Shown here in pieces: positions 19,734-27,638 of a DNA stretch of 64,000 nucleotides. This DNA comes from [Actinomadura] parvosata subsp. kistnae (lineage in GTDB: Bacteria > Actinomycetota > Actinomycetes > Streptosporangiales > Streptosporangiaceae), in the NCBI RefSeq assembly GCF_900323885.1, contig NZ_OOHJ01000008.1, forward strand, positions 186,001 through 250,000, in the 5' to 3' direction. The stretch's first letter is position 1. Every line of letters begins with the position of its first letter. A program made the translations under genes and the position numbers. The notes beneath the pieces were generated by a model. The model ran no database searches and was not told the origin of the DNA. It worked only from the letters and a program-made list of their open reading frames with translations.

Positions 19734-20316
19734 CCAAGGACTCCTCTCGTGCCGTGGTGGGGTCGCTGCCGCCGAGCGCGCGGCGGGTCCTGGCCCTGGC
19801 CCGGTGCAGGCGGGAGCGGACCGTTCCGACGGGGATGCTCAGCGCGCGGGCCACGTCCTCGTACGTCATGTCGGCCCAGGCCACGAGTAACAGCACCTCG
19901 CGGTCGGCGGCGGGCAGGTCCGCCAGCGCGGCGGCCAGGCCCGCCTGCTCCGCCGCCACGCGGTCGTCGATCCGGTCGGCGTACGGCTCGGTCAGCTCGT
20001 CCACGCCGGTGCGGGCCAGGGCCCGGTAGAGCCGGACCTCGACGCGGCGGTGGCGCTGGATGAGCTTGGCGGCGATGCCGTACAACCAGGGGCGGGCGTC
20101 GGGATGGCCCGTGTCGTAGTGGCGGCGGCGCCGGAACGCGGTCAGGAACGCGTCGGAGACGACGTCGTCGGCCAGCGAGTCCCCGAGCCTCCTCGCGACG
20201 TAGCGCCGCAGGGCGGCCGCGTGTCGGTCGAAGAGCTCCGCGAAGAGCTCAGGGACCTGCTCGGACCGCCGGATGAGCTCGGAGTCGGCGGGTCCGCCTG
20301 GCACTTCGTCGGTCAC
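19726..20316 (-). CDS. RNA polymerase ECF sigma factor
   Basis: A 196-residue sigma-70-family factor. Region 2 is FDRHAAALRRYVARRLGDSLADDVVSDAFLTAFRRR, and region 4 is LPAADREVLLLVAWADMTYEDVARALSIPVGTVRSRLHRARARTRRAL. I chose the GTG at 20316 because GGGAG lies six bases before it; the frame extends upstream but without a ribosome site. It is translationally coupled to the CU044_5270-type membrane protein. A TGTGA-N6-TCACA element lies 73 bp upstream of the start, suggesting control by a CRP/FNR-family regulator. Confidence 0.92.
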   Translation of the reverse strand: MTDEVPGGPADSELIRRSEQVPELFAELFDRHAAALRRYVARRLGDSLADDVVSDAFLTAFRRRRHYDTGHPDARPWLYGIAAKLIQRHRRVEVRLYRALARTGVDELTEPYADRIDDRVAAEQAGLAAALADLPAADREVLLLVAWADMTYEDVARALSIPVGTVRSRLHRARARTRRALGGSDPTTAREESLDG

Positions 20317-20388
20317 ATGTCGCTCCCGTCCGTACGGTGTGTTCGCTGGCTTTCGCCCGCAGGACCGGCAGGAGTTCGCGCTTTCGAG

Positions 20389-20404
20389 TGTGACCTGCGT
20401 CACA
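20389..20404. promoter_or_regulatory. CRP/FNR-type operator upstream of the ECF sigma gene
   Basis: TGTGACCTGCGTCACA contains TGTGA and TCACA spaced by exactly six bases, the consensus of CRP-family sites and of actinobacterial cAMP-receptor-type proteins. It sits between the terminator of the upstream gene and the sigma gene. Confidence 0.6.
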
Positions 20405-20409
20405 TGCGT

Positions 20410-20439
20410 ACGGCCGCCTCCCGGAAGGGAGACGGCCGT
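20410..20439 (-). terminator. Hairpin terminator after the four-helix membrane protein gene
   Basis: ACGGCCGCCTCCC and GGGAGACGGCCGT form a 13-bp stem (one G-T pair) closed by a GGAA tetraloop, 20 bp past the stop at 20459 on the reverse strand. Confidence 0.8.
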
Positions 20440-20458
20440 GCCGAGGTCTTCGCGAGGG

Positions 20459-20941
20459 TCAGTAGTAGCTGCCCTCAGGGCTGTTCTCGTAGTCCTCGTC
20501 GAGCTCGTCGTCGCGGCGCGACCACCGCGAGGGCATCAGTACGGGGATGAACAGGGCCACGCCGAGCAGGGCGTACACGCCGGTCGTGAGGAGGGTCTTG
20601 GCGCCGGTGCCGGCTTCGAGCAGGATCCGGTTGATCGAGGGCTCCGCCGGGATCAGGGAGAGCGCCCGGTTCGTGTCGAGCGCGTACACGACCGTCCAGG
20701 CCAGCAGCACCAGGGACGGCACGAAAGTCGCCAGCGGGGAGATCCGGCCGGCCATGACGAGCCCCACGACGAGCCCGACGGCGGCCATCGCGCCGAGGGC
20801 GATCCACATCCGCTGGCTGTCGGGTGGGTTCGCCGCGGCGTTCGCGGCGGCCTGCTGCACCGCCCATCCGCCGCCTCCGAGCACGGCCGCCGTCACCACC
20901 AGGCCGATCAGCAAACCACCTAAGTGCCGCAACGTTCTCAC
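20459..20941 (-). CDS. Hypothetical four-helix membrane protein
   Basis: A 160-residue protein with about four hydrophobic helices: HLGGLLIGLVVTAAVLGGGG, ALGAMAAVGLVVGLVMAG, LATFVPSLVLLAWTVVYAL and LLTTGVYALLGVALFIPVL. It ends in a charged, acidic cytoplasmic tail (RRDDELDEDYENSPEG). The pattern, including the PSRW motif before the tail, is common in streptomycete and Nonomuraea membrane proteins of unknown role. It has its own terminator and no operon partner. Confidence 0.75.
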   Translation of the reverse strand: MRTLRHLGGLLIGLVVTAAVLGGGGWAVQQAAANAAANPPDSQRMWIALGAMAAVGLVVGLVMAGRISPLATFVPSLVLLAWTVVYALDTNRALSLIPAEPSINRILLEAGTGAKTLLTTGVYALLGVALFIPVLMPSRWSRRDDELDEDYENSPEGSYY

Positions 20942-21061
20942 CTCTATGTCAGCGCGATCGGCACGACCCTAGCGACAAATGCCATTTTCGGACCAGGCAT
21001 TGAGCAGCTTGGGACTCGAGGTCTCATCTCCCCTTGCCCCGTGAGAGCATGGGGCACACCC

Positions 21062-21600
21062 ATGCGTGCGCGACTTCCCCTACGGCTCGCGCGGACGGCC
21101 GCCTTCGCCGCCGTCTGCGTGACCCTGGCCGCGCTCGCCCACGTGCTCGGCGGCGGTGCCGCGCCCGCGCCGCAGACCGCCGCGCTCGGGCTCGCGGGCG
21201 TGTCCGCGCTCGGGCTGGCCTTGTGCGGCAGGGAGCGCTCGGCGGGCACGATCAACCTCGTGCTGGTCGGGGCGCAGCTCGGGCTGCACGAGCTGTTCGC
21301 CGGCGAGGGCGCCTCCTACGTCTCGGTGCACGGGCACGCCCAGGGCGGCCTGGCCGTCAACGCCGGCATGCTGCTCACGCACCTCACCGCCACGGTCGTC
21401 ACCGGCCTGTGGCTGTCACGCGGCGAGGCCGCCCTGTGGTCGCTGCTGCGCCGCGTCGGCCGCCGGCTCGTCGTCCTGCTCTGCCCGCCGCCGTGCCCGT
21501 GTCGCGGCCCGGCGCGCCCGTCGTCCGCACCAGGGTGGTGCCGCCGCAACCGGGGTTCCGGCACAGCCTGGCCAGGCGTGGTCCTCCACTTCCCGCCTGA
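21062..21600 (+). CDS. Small membrane protein preceding ycnI, apparent frameshift near the C-terminus
   Basis: The first 140 residues (MRARLPLRLARTAAFAAVCV...) hold about four hydrophobic helices and several His residues (HVLGG, GLHELF, YVSVHGHAQGG, LTHLTATVV). The frame then turns into Pro/Ser-rich nonsense, while the neighbouring frame reads LPAAVPVSRPGAPVVRTR and ends RRGPPLPA at 21600. Adding one base near 21480 joins them as VVLLLPAAVPVSRP. It lies 48 bp before the copper-protein gene ycnI, and the His-rich helices hint at a metal-related role, but I do not recognise the family. Confidence 0.6.
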
Positions 21601-21648
21601 CCTTCTGACACCCCTTTTTCATCCCCATCACCCAAGTGGAGCTTCGAC

Positions 21649-22377
21649 ATGTCCTTCGTCCGCCGTGCGGCGACCGTGCTCGCCGCCACCGCCGCGCTCA
21701 CCGCCGGCCTGGCCCTGCCCGCGCTGGCCCACGTCACCATCCAGCCGGGCACCGCCGAGCAGGGCGGGTTCACCAAGGTCGCCTTCCGCGTGCCGAACGA
21801 GCGCGACAACGCCTCGACCACCAAGATCGAGGTGTCCTTCCCCACCGACCACCCGCTGGCCTTCGTCTCCGTCAAGCCCGTGCCCGGGTGGCAGGTCAAG
21901 GTCACCGAGAGCAAGCTGCCCGCGCCGGTCAAGACCGAGTACGGCGACCTCGACGAGGCCGTCACCAAGGTCGTCTGGGAGGGCGGAAAGATCAATCCCG
22001 GGGAGTTCCAGGAGTTCGAGGTGTCCATGGGGCAGCTGCCCAAGGACGTCGACTCGCTGATGTTCCCGACCAAGCAGACCTACTCCGGCGGCGAGGTCGT
22101 CGACTGGTCGGAGGCCCCCAAGTCCGACGGCACGGAGGCCGAGCACCCGGCGCCGCTGCTCAAGCTGGTGCCCGCCGCCGCTGAGGGCAGCACGGCGCAC
22201 ACGAGCGCGTCGCCCACCGGCTCGCCCACGGGGCCCGCCACGCCGTCGGTGACGCCGGTGGCCGCCGCCTCGTCGTCCGACGGCACCGCCCGCCTGCTCG
22301 GCGGGGCCGGGCTGGTGGTCGGCGTCATCGGCGTCGTGATCGGCGTCCTCGGCCTGCGCCGCCGCCCGTCCGCCTGA
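21649..22377 (+). CDS. YcnI-family copper-binding membrane protein (DUF1775)
   Basis: A 242-residue exported protein. The signal peptide MSFVRRAATVLAATAALTAG ends at LALPALA, leaving His as the first mature residue (HVTIQPG), as in YcnI, where the N-terminal His, a Glu and a Trp form the copper site. Conserved segments are AFRVPNERDNASTTKIEVSFP, VPGWQVKV and WEGGKINPGEFQEFEVS. A Ser/Thr/Pro-rich stretch and a C-terminal membrane helix with an RRR stop follow. It acts outside the membrane in copper handling. The stop codon begins a 36-bp tandem array. Confidence 0.9.
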   Translation: MSFVRRAATVLAATAALTAGLALPALAHVTIQPGTAEQGGFTKVAFRVPNERDNASTTKIEVSFPTDHPLAFVSVKPVPGWQVKVTESKLPAPVKTEYGDLDEAVTKVVWEGGKINPGEFQEFEVSMGQLPKDVDSLMFPTKQTYSGGEVVDWSEAPKSDGTEAEHPAPLLKLVPAAAEGSTAHTSASPTGSPTGPATPSVTPVAAASSSDGTARLLGGAGLVVGVIGVVIGVLGLRRRPSA

Positions 22378-22467
22378 CCTCGGAAGCCGCAAGCCCGCGG
22401 GCCCGCCGCCTGACCTCCGAAGCCACGAGCCCGCGGGCCCGCCGCCTGACCTCCCGAGCACCGCGCG
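22375..22467 (+). repeat. 36-bp tandem array beginning at the ycnI stop codon
   Basis: The word TGACCTC followed by AAGCC and GCCCGCGGGCCCGCC recurs at 22375, 22411 and 22447, a 36-bp period, the third copy degenerate. The first TGA is the ycnI stop. Since 36 is a multiple of three, the stop repeats in the same frame. Each full unit holds the palindrome GCCCGCGGGC. Confidence 0.9.
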
Positions 22468-22500
22468 CGGGCCCGCCGCCTCCCAGGAGGCGCGGGCCCG
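22468..22500. terminator. Bidirectional hairpin between ycnI and the convergent ABC permease
   Basis: CGGGCCCGCCGCCTCC pairs with GGAGGCGCGGGCCCG (one bulged base), 15 bp before the stop of the reverse-strand permease gene. Its left arm is made from the last unit of the 36-bp array. Confidence 0.7.
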
Positions 22501-22514
22501 TGCTTCCGGCCGCG

Positions 22515-23495
22515 TCAGGACGTGATGTCCTTGCCGGAGAAGCGCGCCCACGCGATCGAGCCGAACAGCACGATGTACGCCCCGAACGTCAGCAGCCCGT
22601 CGCGCAGCGCGGCCACGTCGATCGGGCTGCGCAGCACCGCGTCGAAGTTGGTGAACCTGGTCGGCAGCAGGTACGGCGCGATCGAGCCCAGCTCGGGGAT
22701 GGCCCGCAGCACCTGGCAGACGATGACCAGCACCACGGTCCCCGCGATGGCCCCGATGGACACCTCGGTGAACACCGACAGCGCCAGCGCGACCGCGGCC
22801 AGCGCCGCCATGCCCGCGCCGACGTACCCGACGGAGATCGCGATCCGGACCAGCCCGTCGGCCAGCGTGGCCGTGGTGCCGGACAGCAGCGTCACGTCCC
22901 CCGCCGGGAACAGCACCAGGCCCGTCACCAGCGCCGACAGCGCGACCACGGCCGTCACCGCGTAGGCGTAGACGACGGCGTTGAGGTACTTGACCGCCAG
23001 CAGCCGGGTGCGGCCGGCCGGCGCGGCCAGCAGGTAGCGCAGCGTGCCGCCGCCGGCCTCCCCCGCGACCGAGTCGCCCGCCACGACGCTCACGGCCACC
23101 GGCATCAGCAGCAGCACCAGGAACGAGAACGAGACGAACGTCAGCATGAGGCTGTTGCCCGCCACGTCCTGGACGAGGCCGGTCATGTCGTCGTCGGCGC
23201 CGCCGAACGTGCGCAGCGCGACGCCCACGATCACCGGCACGACGCCCAGTACGGCCAGCATGACGAGGTTGCGCGGGCGGCGGAAGGTCAGGCCCAGCTC
23301 GGAGCCGAGCAGCCGCCAGAACGCGCGCACCGGCCGCGTGCCCGGCCCCGCCGTCGCCGGGGGCTCGGGTGCGGGCTCGTGGCGTTCGACCGTGCGCAGG
23401 GTCTCCGTCACCGGCACCAGCCCCGGCGTGCGGCGCGGCCCGGTCGTGTCCGTCAGCGTCCCCGCCCCCGCGGCCGTGTCTTCAGGCGTCGACAT
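22515..23495 (-). CDS. ABC-2 type permease
   Basis: A 326-residue membrane subunit. A Pro/Thr-rich N-terminal tail of about 55 residues comes before six helices; the segment SVVAGDSVAGEAGGGTLRYLLAAPAGRTRLLAVKYL is the ABC-2 coupling loop, with the E-x-x-x-G-T-L-R-Y pattern of NatB/YhaP-like exporters. It starts 14 bp inside the ATPase gene and is the last gene of the LolA-like/ATPase/permease operon. The substrate may be a lipid or peptide; the LolA-like partner suggests an envelope function. Confidence 0.88.
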   Translation of the reverse strand: MSTPEDTAAGAGTLTDTTGPRRTPGLVPVTETLRTVERHEPAPEPPATAGPGTRPVRAFWRLLGSELGLTFRRPRNLVMLAVLGVVPVIVGVALRTFGGADDDMTGLVQDVAGNSLMLTFVSFSFLVLLLMPVAVSVVAGDSVAGEAGGGTLRYLLAAPAGRTRLLAVKYLNAVVYAYAVTAVVALSALVTGLVLFPAGDVTLLSGTTATLADGLVRIAISVGYVGAGMAALAAVALALSVFTEVSIGAIAGTVVLVIVCQVLRAIPELGSIAPYLLPTRFTNFDAVLRSPIDVAALRDGLLTFGAYIVLFGSIAWARFSGKDITS

Positions 23496-24466
23496 CGAAG
23501 CCCTCCCCTGTCAGTCCCACGAACACGTCCTCCAGGCTCGGCCGCACCACGGCCAGCCCCCGTACGGACACGCCCTCCCCCACGAGCGCGGCGTTGATCC
23601 GCTCGGGCGCGTGCCCGCCCAGCTCCGCCGTGACCTCGCGGCCGTCGGCGCGCACGTCGGCCAGGCCGAGCGAGGTCAGCACGCGGGCGGCGTCGTCGGG
23701 GTCGGGCGTCTCCACCTTGATGCGGGTGACCAGGCCGCCGCTGAGCGAGGCGATCGTGCCCTGCGCGACCAGCTTGCCGGTCCGCATGATCGCGGCGTGC
23801 GTGCACATCTGCTCGACCTCGGCCAGCAGGTGCGAGGAGACGAACACGGTGGTGCCCTCGGCCGCGATCTCCTTGACCAGCGTGCGCACCTCGCGGGTGC
23901 CCTGCGGGTCGAGCCCGTTGGTCGGCTCGTCCAGGACGAGCAGCTCGCGCGGCCCCAGCAGCGCGGCCGCGATGGCCAGGCGCTGGCGCATGCCGAGCGA
24001 GTAGTTGCGGTACCGCTTGCCGGCGGCGGCCGACAGGCCGACCCGCTCCAGCGCGTCGGCGACGCGCCGCCTGGCGGTGGCGCCGTGCGCGGCCGGGTCG
24101 GCGGCGTCGAAGCGCATCAGGTTGGCCGCGCCCGACAGGTACGGGTAGAAGGCCGGCCCCTCGACCACCGCCCCCACCTTCGGCAGGGCCTGGGCCAGCG
24201 GCAGCCCGAGCACGGAGTACTCGCCTTCGGTGGGCGCCACCAGGCCGAGCAGCATGCGGATCGTGGTCGTCTTGCCCGAGCCGTTGGGCCCGAGGAAGCC
24301 GAACACCGAGCCGCGCGGCACGGTCAGGTCCAGCTTGTCCACGGCGACCTGGCCGCCCTTGAAACGCTTGGTCAGCCCCCGGGTGCGGATCGCCGCGTCC
24401 GCCGCCTGGTCCCCGGAGGGCGGGCCGCCCCGAAGGGCGCCCCGCTTCCTGCGTGACGGTGGTCAC
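23482..24466 (-). CDS. ABC transporter ATP-binding protein (apparent indel near its N-terminus)
   Basis: The ATPase core is intact: IRTRGLTKRFKGGQVAVDKL, Walker A GPNGSGKTTT, signature NYSLGMRQRL, Walker B LLVLDEPTNGLDPQG, and H-loop VSSHLLAEVEQM. The core frame has no usable start before its GTG at 24342, which would cut off the first strand. The GTG at 24466 overlaps the upstream stop (GTGA) and reads TTVTQEAGRPSGRPALR in the neighbouring frame; removing one G from the GGGG run near 24413 joins the two as ALRDQAADAAIRTRG. I take 24466 as the real start. It pairs with the permease downstream. Confidence 0.8.
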
Positions 24467-25644
24467 TTGACGCCCGCCGCCTTGGTGATCTCCTCCGGGG
24501 TGACGGCGCCGACCAGGAGCCGGCCGTCGTCGGTGAGCAGGGCCGTGACGAGCTTGGTCCTGATCAGCTTGCCGGAGCCCCACGTGCCGCTGACGGGGGT
24601 GGCGGACTTGAGCACGCTGTCGATCAGGGCGGCCGGGTCGCCGCCCTGACCGCCCCGGTCGCCGGCCCGGTCGCCTTCACCCTCGGACGCGCCGGGCTGC
24701 TGGGCCTTGGCCAGGTCCGCAGGGGAGAACGGCACGACCGCGACCGCCGACCAGCCCTCGCCGACCACCTTCACGTCGCCCGCGACCTGCCGGGCGTGCT
24801 CGGCGCGCTGCTCCGCCTTGGCGTCGTCGTCGTTCAGCCCGATCGTGCGCTCCTCCACCTTGGCGCCCGCGGGCGGGGTAAAGGTGAAGTTCTCGGCCGC
24901 CGGCGGCGTGAACGTCACCTGCGTGAACCCGACCTGGTACGCCGGCTCGGCCGAGCCCTTGGCGTACACCTGGACCTGGAGCGGGACGTACGTCTCGCCG
25001 TCGAGGGCGATCCGGATCTCCTGCACCAGGGAGCTCTCCTCCTTGGGGGCCAGCACGAGCTGGTAGACCGGGCGGCCCGCCACCTCCGCCGTGTTGATCA
25101 CGCGGACGGCGGTGTGCTCGTCGGCGCTGGCCAGCAGCCGCTGGGCGAGCTGCTGCGGCGTCAGCTCGGTCTCTTGCGGCAGCGGCGTGGCGTGCGCCGG
25201 GCCGCGGGCGCCTTCCTTGATGGTCAGCTTGGTGGCGGTGTTGGTGGCGCTGTCCCAGTACCAGGCCTGGCCGCCGTTCACGATCAGGTTGGTCTCGTTC
25301 AGCTGGGTCGGCATGGCCACGCGGAGCTTGTCGCTCGCGCCGTACCAGACCTTCACCTCGTGCGAGCCGGACAGCAGGCTCAGCGGCGTGGTGCCGCCGC
25401 CCAGCTGCGGCAGCGCCGGCAGGCCGAGCGAGGCCGTCTGCTGCACCGTGCCGGACATCGGCGGCGGGCCGGCCTGCTTGCTGGTGGCCGCCACGGCGTC
25501 GGCGAGCAACTGCTCGGCCGAACGCTCCGGCAGCACGGGGTCGCCGCTGACCGCGGCGATGACGGGGCCGGCGCCGATCGCGGCTCCGATCACGGCGGCT
25601 GCCGCGATCGGGACTCCCCACCTCACGAACGTGCCTCTGCGCAT
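24463..25644 (-). CDS. LolA/RseB-like exported lipoprotein-carrier-type protein
   Basis: A 393-residue exported protein. The ATG at 25644 has AAGGAG at good spacing and begins MRRGTFVRWGVPIAAAAVIG, a signal or anchor helix. The following domain resembles the LolA/DUF2092 half-barrel: SGTVQQTASLGLPALPQL, HEVKVWYGASDKLRVAMP, NLIVNGGQAWYWDSATNTATKL, RPVYQLVLAPKE and FTPPAGAKV. The tail carries a Gly/Asp linker (SEGEGDRAGDRGGQGG). Gram-positive members probably bind lipids or lipoproteins outside the membrane. It heads the operon with the ABC ATPase and permease, and TGTCTCAG repeats lie upstream. Confidence 0.85.
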   Translation of the reverse strand: MRRGTFVRWGVPIAAAAVIGAAIGAGPVIAAVSGDPVLPERSAEQLLADAVAATSKQAGPPPMSGTVQQTASLGLPALPQLGGGTTPLSLLSGSHEVKVWYGASDKLRVAMPTQLNETNLIVNGGQAWYWDSATNTATKLTIKEGARGPAHATPLPQETELTPQQLAQRLLASADEHTAVRVINTAEVAGRPVYQLVLAPKEESSLVQEIRIALDGETYVPLQVQVYAKGSAEPAYQVGFTQVTFTPPAAENFTFTPPAGAKVEERTIGLNDDDAKAEQRAEHARQVAGDVKVVGEGWSAVAVVPFSPADLAKAQQPGASEGEGDRAGDRGGQGGDPAALIDSVLKSATPVSGTWGSGKLIRTKLVTALLTDDGRLLVGAVTPEEITKAAGVK

Positions 25645-25702
25645 TTCACTCCTTAACGGTATGTCGATGCTCAGAGCCTGCGTCATCGTTCCTGTGGCAA
25701 CC

Positions 25703-25728
25703 CTGAGACAATCTGAGACAGCTCTCAG
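25703..25728. promoter_or_regulatory. CTGAGACA direct repeats upstream of the LolA-like operon
   Basis: CTGAGACA occurs at 25703 and again at 25713, exactly one helical turn apart, followed by the inverted word CTCTCAG at 25722. On the operon strand this reads TGTCTCAG twice. The same TCTCAG word occurs three times before the response-regulator gene 1.2 kb away, so these are likely sites for that regulator. Confidence 0.55.
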
Positions 25729-25756
25729 CCCGGCCTCGTTTCCCCTGGTGGCGAAA

Positions 25757-26728
25757 GTGATCGAGTTACGCAGCACCGACGTCCCGGCCGCCGAGCGTTT
25801 CCAGTGGTGGTGCGACCTGACGGCGCGGCAGCTCGTTCCCACCGAGCTCAGCAGCGAGCAGGCCGCCGACTTCCGCGCGGCCATCACGATCGCGCCGCTG
25901 GGCGAGGTCACGCTCGCCGCGCCGAGCTACGCCGAGCAGCGCTCGGTGCGCACCGCGCCGCTGATCCGCCGCTCCGACCCGGAGCAGTGGTGGGTGACGC
26001 TGGTGTGCTCGGGCTCGTTGCAGGTCGAGCAGGGGCGCTCGTACGCGCACGTCTCGCCGGGCGACCTGGTGCTGACGGACACGTCGCGGCCGTTCGACGT
26101 CGGCTCCCGCAGCGGGCGCGGCCTCACCCACATGATCATGCTGCAGTTCCCGCGGGGCGCGCTGCCCCTGCCCGAGCAGCGGTTGCGCGATCACGTGGTC
26201 CGGCCGCTGCCCGCCGACCGGGGCTCGGCGGCGCTGCTCGCCGGGTTCATGCGCGGCCTCGTCCGGGAGGGTCCGGCCCTGGGGCCGGAGGAGAGCGGCT
26301 CGCTGGGCGCGGTGGCGGTGGAGCTGGCCACGATCTGGCTGGCCGGCGCGGCCGGGGCGGGCGGCGCGGTGCCGGCGGAGACGCGCCGGCAGGCGCTGGT
26401 CCGTGAGGTCAAGGAGCACGTGCGGCGGCACCTCGGCCGGCCGGGGCTCACGCCGTCCTCGATCGCGGCGGCCTGCAACATCTCGGTGCGCTACCTGCAC
26501 CGGATCTTCGAGGCCGAGGGCCGCACGATCGGCGAGTACGTCCGGCACGAGCGGCTGGAGCGGTGCCGCGCCGACCTGGAGGACCCCCTGCTGGCCGGCA
26601 CACCCGTCGCGGAGCTGGGCGCGCGCTGGGGGTTCGAGGACCCGGCCACCTTCAGCCGGGTGTTCAGGTCGGCGTACGGGATGCCGCCCGGCGAGTACCG
26701 GCGCGACGCCGCACACCGGGTGCGCTGA
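25757..26728 (+). CDS. AraC-family transcriptional regulator
   Basis: About 323 residues. The N-terminal sensor is of the AraC-binding-like type that starts RSTDVPAAERFQWWCDLTARQLVP; the C-terminal AraC/XylS double helix-turn-helix spans ALVREVKEHVRRHLGRPGLTPSSIAAACNISVRYLHRIFEAEG and ELGARWGFEDPATFSRVFRSAYGMPPGEYRR. I chose GTG 25757; GTG 25748 would add three residues. It is divergent from the LolA-like operon and could regulate it, but the family gives no ligand. Confidence 0.88.
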   Translation: MIELRSTDVPAAERFQWWCDLTARQLVPTELSSEQAADFRAAITIAPLGEVTLAAPSYAEQRSVRTAPLIRRSDPEQWWVTLVCSGSLQVEQGRSYAHVSPGDLVLTDTSRPFDVGSRSGRGLTHMIMLQFPRGALPLPEQRLRDHVVRPLPADRGSAALLAGFMRGLVREGPALGPEESGSLGAVAVELATIWLAGAAGAGGAVPAETRRQALVREVKEHVRRHLGRPGLTPSSIAAACNISVRYLHRIFEAEGRTIGEYVRHERLERCRADLEDPLLAGTPVAELGARWGFEDPATFSRVFRSAYGMPPGEYRRDAAHRVR

Positions 26729-26914
26729 GGGTCAACCGGGTGCGCGCCGAGCGTCAATGACCGCCCCGCGCGGCGTCGTTAGAGTCTTCCGCGCGCGGCG
26801 GCCCGGGCCGGGGCGAGCACCGGCGTGCGGGCAGGGGCTCATGGGGTGCGCATCACCCCCCGAGGCATGATGGGGCTGCCTCGGGGGGTGATGGACGCGG
26901 CTCACTGAGATGAC

Positions 26915-26940
26915 TCTCAGCTCTCTCAGCGTTGTCTCAG
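26915..26940. promoter_or_regulatory. TCTCAG repeats upstream of the two-component system
   Basis: TCTCAG occurs at 26915, 26924 and 26935, 24 to 49 bp before the response-regulator ATG. Tandem half-sites near 10-11 bp spacing are typical of OmpR/PhoB-type regulators, so autoregulation is likely. The last copy, GTTGTCTCAGCG, matches the TGTCTCAG copies before the LolA-like operon. Confidence 0.55.
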
Positions 26941-26963
26941 CGCGAGGACGGGAGAATTGCCGC

Positions 26964-27638
26964 ATGAGAGTACTTGTCGTCGAGGACGAGCGGCGGATGG
27001 CGGCCGCGTTGCAGCGGGGGCTGCAGGCGGAGGGGTTCGCCGTGGATCTCGCGCACGACGGCGAGGAGGGGCTGCACGCCGCCCGGCAGGGCGACTACGA
27101 CGTGGTGGTGCTGGACATCATGCTGCCCAGGCTGTCCGGCTACAACGTGTGCAAGCAGTTGCGGGCCGAGGAGAACTGGGTGCCGATCCTGATGCTCTCG
27201 GCCAAGGACGGCGAGTACGACATGGCCGACGGGCTCGACCTGGGCGCCGACGACTACCTGACCAAACCGTTCTCGTACGTGGTGCTGGTGGCCCGGCTGC
27301 GGGCGCTGATGCGGCGCGACGCGGGCCGGCGGCCGTCGGTGCTCGTGGCGGGGGACCTGTCGCTGGACCCGGCCAGACGCCGGGTGGAGCGCGGGCAGAG
27401 CGCGATCGAGCTGACGCCGCGGGAGTTCGCGCTGCTGGAGTACCTGATGCGGCGGCGGGACGAGGTGGTGTCGAAGTCGGAGATCCTGGAGCACGTGTGG
27501 GACACCTTCGACACCGATCCGAACGTGGTCGAGGTGTACGTCGGCTACCTGCGGCGCAAGATCGACGCCCCGTTCGGCAGGAACGCGTTGCAGACCGTGC
27601 GCGGCGCCGGCTACCGGCTGGCGGGCGACGGTGGCTGA
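26964..27638 (+). CDS. OmpR/PhoB-family response regulator
   Basis: A 224-residue DNA-binding regulator. The receiver domain has the acidic pair in VLVVEDERRM, phospho-acceptor Asp51 in VVVLDIMLPRLSG, the Thr/Ser switch in LMLSAKDGE and Lys in DDYLTKPFS. The winged-helix output domain has IELTPREFALLEYLMRRRDEVVSKSEILEHVW and VYVGYLRRKID. The ATG at 26964 follows GGGAG. It overlaps the sensor kinase by 8 bp. TCTCAG repeats upstream, shared with the LolA-like operon, suggest that it regulates both. Confidence 0.95.
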   Translation: MRVLVVEDERRMAAALQRGLQAEGFAVDLAHDGEEGLHAARQGDYDVVVLDIMLPRLSGYNVCKQLRAEENWVPILMLSAKDGEYDMADGLDLGADDYLTKPFSYVVLVARLRALMRRDAGRRPSVLVAGDLSLDPARRRVERGQSAIELTPREFALLEYLMRRRDEVVSKSEILEHVWDTFDTDPNVVEVYVGYLRRKIDAPFGRNALQTVRGAGYRLAGDGG

